Source of the DNA: Armatimonadota bacterium
Lineage (GTDB): Bacteria; Armatimonadota; Chthonomonadetes; Chthonomonadales; CAJBBX01
DNA length: 64,000 bases
Assembly: GCA_026392115.1 (NCBI GenBank)
Contig: JAPLCQ010000092.1
Location: 1 to 64,000, forward strand
Reading direction: 5' to 3'
Below, piece by piece: positions 61,156 to 64,000 of the stretch. Both the position numbers and the translations under genes were made by a program. A model generated the notes under the pieces. The model worked only from the letters and a program-made list of their open reading frames with translations, did no database searches and was not told the origin of the DNA. How positions within the stretch are numbered: the first letter of the stretch is position 1; each line of letters starts with the position of its first letter.

Positions 61156-63784
61156 GGACGGCCCAGTTGCGCCGGGGCTCGCCGAGTAGGAGCAGGCGGG
61201 TGTCGCCCTTCTTGAGGTTGAGGCGCAGGTCGGGGCCCTTGCCCAGGGGCGCTCCGGTGAGGGCGTCCCGCATGGAGGCCGCCCGCGGGAGGCGCAGGCG
61301 CACGGGGCCGTCCCGCGTGGCGTGGAGGCCCACGACCGGGCCGTTGGCGGTGACGAGGCAGTCCGTCTCCGTGTAGAGGTGGGCGCCCGCCGCCCGTGCG
61401 GCCAGGCGGAGCAGCTCCGCGGAGAGGCCTGGCACACCGGAGAAGAGCGAGGCGCCTCCCTTGTCACGTCGCAGGGCGACGGCGACGGAGCCATCGGGGT
61501 AGGTGGCCAGCGCTTCGCCGGGGCGCGCGTCGGCGGCGTGGAAGAGGGGCTTCACGGCCTTGGCGACGCCGAACGGCTGCGTCAGGCCCAGCCGCTTGCC
61601 CGCGAGGGTGGGGGTTGCCATGGCCTGTTCGGGCGAGCAGGGCTCCAGCCGGAATCCCGTGAGAGCCCGCATGGTCTCGGGCGAAGGGCCGGCGTCGTCG
61701 AACGCGCCGGGGGCGTAGCACCAGAGCCGCAGGGCGCCCGCGGTGGCCTTGCCGAGGTCGGCGCGTTGCTTGGCGGTGAGCCGCCAGGCATTGAGCAGCA
61801 CGTAGAGCCGGGCCCTCACCTTGCCGGCGGCCACATCGTCCAGGAGGTACTGTCCGAAGGGCGCGCCCATGCGGCCCAGCGCGTGGCGGGCCGTGTAGAC
61901 GGCGGGGTTCAGGGCGTCCATGGCCCAGGGAGCGGCCAGCATCTGCGACCGATCGTCGAGCACGGCGGCCACCTGCGGGCGGAAGGGGATCGGCGCCTGC
62001 ACGAAGGGCCGGTCAACGGCGGCGAGCTTCTTGTTGAGGCGCCACATGCCGGGGTCGTCGTACCATCCCGCCATGCCCAGGTCCATCCACCATGTGCCGA
62101 AGTTCCGGGTGGCTTCGTTCACCACGTTTCGCGCCAGGACGTTGTAACTGGCCTCGGGCGTGGACGTCCGGGCGATGGCGTCCGGGCCGTCGGGGCTCAT
62201 GTGGGTGCGCGTGTCGTCCTCTTGCAGCCACATCTTGCCGGCGATGGCCACGCTCTCGGCGCAGGACATGGTGGGACCGGTCTGGCCGAGCCCGCGGTCG
62301 CCGTAGGAGATGGGCGAGCAGACGATGTCGATGTCCGGGCAGCCGAGGATGCGCCGCATGGCGTAGTGGCCGCTGGCGCCCGATCCCAGTGCCACCGCGC
62401 CGAACTCGAAGGCGTAGCCGTAGAAGACCACCACCAGCTTGCGCCCGCCGGAGGCCTTCCGGCACGCGCCGGCGATGCGTGTGACGAGGTCCGCCATGGC
62501 GGCCTGCTGGTGTTCGGTGAAGTCGATGAGCCGCTGCTCGGCGCCGGGCACGCGGAGGACGCCGTTGGGCGCGGCGCGGCGGCTTGCGGCGTCCGGCACG
62601 GTGGCGGCATCGAGGGTCGCCGCTGGGGCGCGCCAGGCGGCCCGCAGTGCGGCATCGGTCCCGTAGCGGCGGCGCAGCCAGACGCGCCAGGCGTCGCGGT
62701 CGGCGGGGGCGTAGCCGTTCAGACGGTTCTCCCAGGTGTCCAGGTAGAACCACTCGCCGGTGTTCTGGCCGGAGGGGTGGTAGCCCGCCATGCGGTCGGG
62801 ATAGCGTTCCTCCAGGTGCTCCACCAGCGCGCGGGCGGCCTCGGCGGCGTCGCGCTGGTAGGTGGGCGAGGCGGGCACGGCGCAGTACTGCCGCAGGCCG
62901 TTCTCCCACTCCATCATGTCGTCGGGGTGCGCCTTGGCCCACCAGGCGGGCGGCTCCATGCCGAAGCGGGGGATGCAGAGGGCGCGGGGATTGGCCGCCA
63001 GCACGCGGTCGACTTCGGCGTCCACGGGCGCCCAGTCCGCCGGCTTGCCCGGCTCGGGCCAGGGCGTGGGCACGATGAAGGTGACGAAGTCGACCCCCGC
63101 GGCGGCGGCGAGCTTGATCTGCGACTCGAAGCGCCCGGGAGGTCCGCCCAGGTGCAGGAAGACCTCACCGGGCTTGTAGAAGGCCACCGATATCTGCCGC
63201 GCCGGCTCGGCCCTGCACCAGAACGAGACGTGGTACTTGCGGCCTTTCGCCAGCGCCAGATTGGCGGCGTGGTAGACGTGGTAATCGGGCCATGCGCCGG
63301 AGGGCGGGGCCTTGAGCCGCACGCGCAGTGCGGCGGAGCCTCCTGCGCCCGCGCCGGGCTCAACGCCTTCGGTTCCCACGGTGTTGCGGGCATCCTCGGG
63401 GAAGCGTATCCATTGTGCGCCGAAGCTGCCCGGGCCCTGGTCGAAGTTGGAGGTCACTACCACGCTGCCGGTCTCGGCATCGGTGACGCGGATGTCGTCC
63501 ACATCGATGACGCCGGGGTTTTGGCCGAAGCGGAAGTGCATCGTGCCCTGCCCTTCGGAGTCGGCCCCGGCCTCGAAGTCGAACTCAACGCGGCGGGCCT
63601 GCGGACCCGCGTCGATGGGGTTCGAGCCCGGCCCGCCGAAGAACATCCGGGCGCGCACGGGCTTGCCGTTCACCAGAAGCCGCGGCGCGCCGTTGACGAC
63701 GGAGACCCGCGCCGTCAGCTGGGCCATGGCCCCGGCGGCAGCGACGGCAAGCGCCAGAGCGAACGCCGGCTTTGAGTAAAGCAT
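61109..63784 (-). CDS. Secreted GH42-like glycosidase
   Basis: 891 aa from the ATG at 63784 with AAAGGAG 8 nt upstream. A signal peptide (SKPAFALALAVAAAGAMAQ) is followed by a jelly-roll carbohydrate-binding region (about 50-180; GVIDVDDIRVTDAETGSVVV) and a TIM barrel (DFVTFIVPTPWPEPG, LCIPRFGMEPPAWWAK). The probable acid/base Glu is in SGQNTGEWFYLDTW, like the GH42 NE-Y region. A GATase-like domain follows near LYVLLNAWRLTAKQRADLGK. The last about 14 residues (TTRSTPSTTSQAP) are encoded by the 9-bp repeats, so the original stop was probably displaced. Substrate unknown. Confidence 0.8.
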   Translation of the reverse strand: MLYSKPAFALALAVAAAGAMAQLTARVSVVNGAPRLLVNGKPVRARMFFGGPGSNPIDAGPQARRVEFDFEAGADSEGQGTMHFRFGQNPGVIDVDDIRVTDAETGSVVVTSNFDQGPGSFGAQWIRFPEDARNTVGTEGVEPGAGAGGSAALRVRLKAPPSGAWPDYHVYHAANLALAKGRKYHVSFWCRAEPARQISVAFYKPGEVFLHLGGPPGRFESQIKLAAAAGVDFVTFIVPTPWPEPGKPADWAPVDAEVDRVLAANPRALCIPRFGMEPPAWWAKAHPDDMMEWENGLRQYCAVPASPTYQRDAAEAARALVEHLEERYPDRMAGYHPSGQNTGEWFYLDTWENRLNGYAPADRDAWRVWLRRRYGTDAALRAAWRAPAATLDAATVPDAASRRAAPNGVLRVPGAEQRLIDFTEHQQAAMADLVTRIAGACRKASGGRKLVVVFYGYAFEFGAVALGSGASGHYAMRRILGCPDIDIVCSPISYGDRGLGQTGPTMSCAESVAIAGKMWLQEDDTRTHMSPDGPDAIARTSTPEASYNVLARNVVNEATRNFGTWWMDLGMAGWYDDPGMWRLNKKLAAVDRPFVQAPIPFRPQVAAVLDDRSQMLAAPWAMDALNPAVYTARHALGRMGAPFGQYLLDDVAAGKVRARLYVLLNAWRLTAKQRADLGKATAGALRLWCYAPGAFDDAGPSPETMRALTGFRLEPCSPEQAMATPTLAGKRLGLTQPFGVAKAVKPLFHAADARPGEALATYPDGSVAVALRRDKGGASLFSGVPGLSAELLRLAARAAGAHLYTETDCLVTANGPVVGLHATRDGPVRLRLPRAASMRDALTGAPLGKGPDLRLNLKKGDTRLLLLGEPRRNWAVPLTTRSTPSTTSQAP

Positions 63785-63795
63785 TGTGATCTCCT

Positions 63796-63840
63796 TTGAC
63801 ACTATTGACAGTGCTGACAGTATTGTCAATGAGGTCAGGC
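63796..63840. repeat. 9-bp tandem repeat (TTGACANTN type), about five copies
   Basis: TTGACACTA, TTGACAGTG, CTGACAGTA, TTGTCAATG and AGGTCAGGC follow one another between the GH42-like start codon and the zinc-ribbon gene stop. They overlap the leader of the GH42-like mRNA and may contain its promoter. Confidence 0.65.
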
Positions 63841-64000
63841 CTTTTCGAACGGCCGGATGCCCTTGCATTCCGGGTAGGCGCCGCAGCCCCAGAACTCGCC
63901 CTTGGCCGATCTGCGGCGGCGCATGGGCCAGCCACAGAGCGGGCACTCCGGGCCGGCGTCGCGCTGCGTCTCGCGGGCTTCGAGGCGAACGGTGGTGAGG
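63835..64000 (-). CDS. C-terminal end of a topoisomerase-type zinc-ribbon protein
   Basis: Only the last 55 codons are in the window, read on the minus strand. They contain a C4 zinc ribbon: CPLCGWPMRRRRS, then GEFWGCGAYPECKGIRPFE, the topoisomerase I-type zf-C4 pattern with four Cys. The stop is the TGA at 63837-63835. The upstream part may be topoisomerase I or another DNA- or RNA-binding protein; the fragment cannot tell which. Confidence 0.7.
   Translation of the reverse strand, partial: LTTVRLEARETQRDAGPECPLCGWPMRRRRSAKGEFWGCGAYPECKGIRPFEKA

Noticed and set aside
1-64000. CRISPR arrays, tRNA and rRNA genes
   Set aside because: No regularly spaced repeats with spacers and no recognisable tRNA or rRNA sequence were found by reading. 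The 9-bp arrays are contiguous and too short for CRISPR.

Overview
The window is GC-rich, densely coding bacterial DNA, dominated by secreted carbohydrate-active enzymes, Tat- or Sec-exported sugar oxidoreductases and a few housekeeping genes. One protein ends in the H-X9-DG motif typical of Armatimonadota and Planctomycetota pseudopilins. Together with DUF5107, Gfo/Idh/MocA, ThuA-like and HEAT proteins, this suggests an Armatimonadota-like or planctomycete-like heterotroph. No rRNA, tRNA or CRISPR array was seen, so the taxonomy is inference.

Layout. 1-5603 (minus): GH51 arabinofuranosidase, DUF5107 protein and sialate O-acetylesterase in one operon. 5604-6282: relic DNA (IS481-type end, Phd-like antitoxin fragment). 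6283-11425: sulfatase, facing a two-domain esterase and an Rpn-type nuclease. 11641-17719 (plus): NTF2-like/H-X9-DG protein, GH29 fucosidase, MntP, subtilase with two FN3 domains, DUF4185-like protein. 17723-26606: divergent glycosidase operons (six-hairpin plus GHL6-like; GH78 rhamnosidase plus an S9 peptidase broken by one TGA). 26892-34772: methyltransferase, then a minus-strand housekeeping cluster (MetRS, MFS, NadD, E2 acyltransferase and two unknowns). 35016-40270 (plus): secreted unknown, VOC protein, HtpX, esterase, Gfo/Idh/MocA oxidoreductase.

40235-47465 is a compositionally distinct island of visibly lower GC. It holds a tight three-gene minus-strand operon: a McrB-like AAA+ ATPase with a coiled coil, a DUF2357-type PD-(D/E)XK nuclease with C-terminal zinc ribbons, and a DUF3800 protein with a long helical C-terminal region. 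The island is bounded by a perfect 67-bp direct repeat made from the 3' end of the neighbouring oxidoreductase gene plus downstream DNA. No integrase is present. I read it as an McrBC-related (type IV restriction-like) defence system with an unusual third component, and it is the best candidate here for an undescribed system.

47503-64000: DUF4143 ATPase with tandem palindromes at its start, GH95-like glycosidase, a CheB-CheR fusion plus a PAS-only protein, a ThuA/sugar-isomerase fusion overlapping a Gfo/Idh/MocA oxidoreductase, a HEAT-repeat lipoprotein, a GH42-like glycosidase and the end of a topoisomerase-type zinc-ribbon protein.

The hydrolases (arabinofuranosidase, fucosidases, rhamnosidase, sulfatase, acetyl esterases) together suggest degradation of decorated plant or algal polysaccharides such as pectin side chains or sulfated fucose- or rhamnose-containing glycans. 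The oxidoreductase and isomerase pairs would process the released sugars. Intergenic DNA carries small dispersed hairpins and 9-bp tandem repeats.
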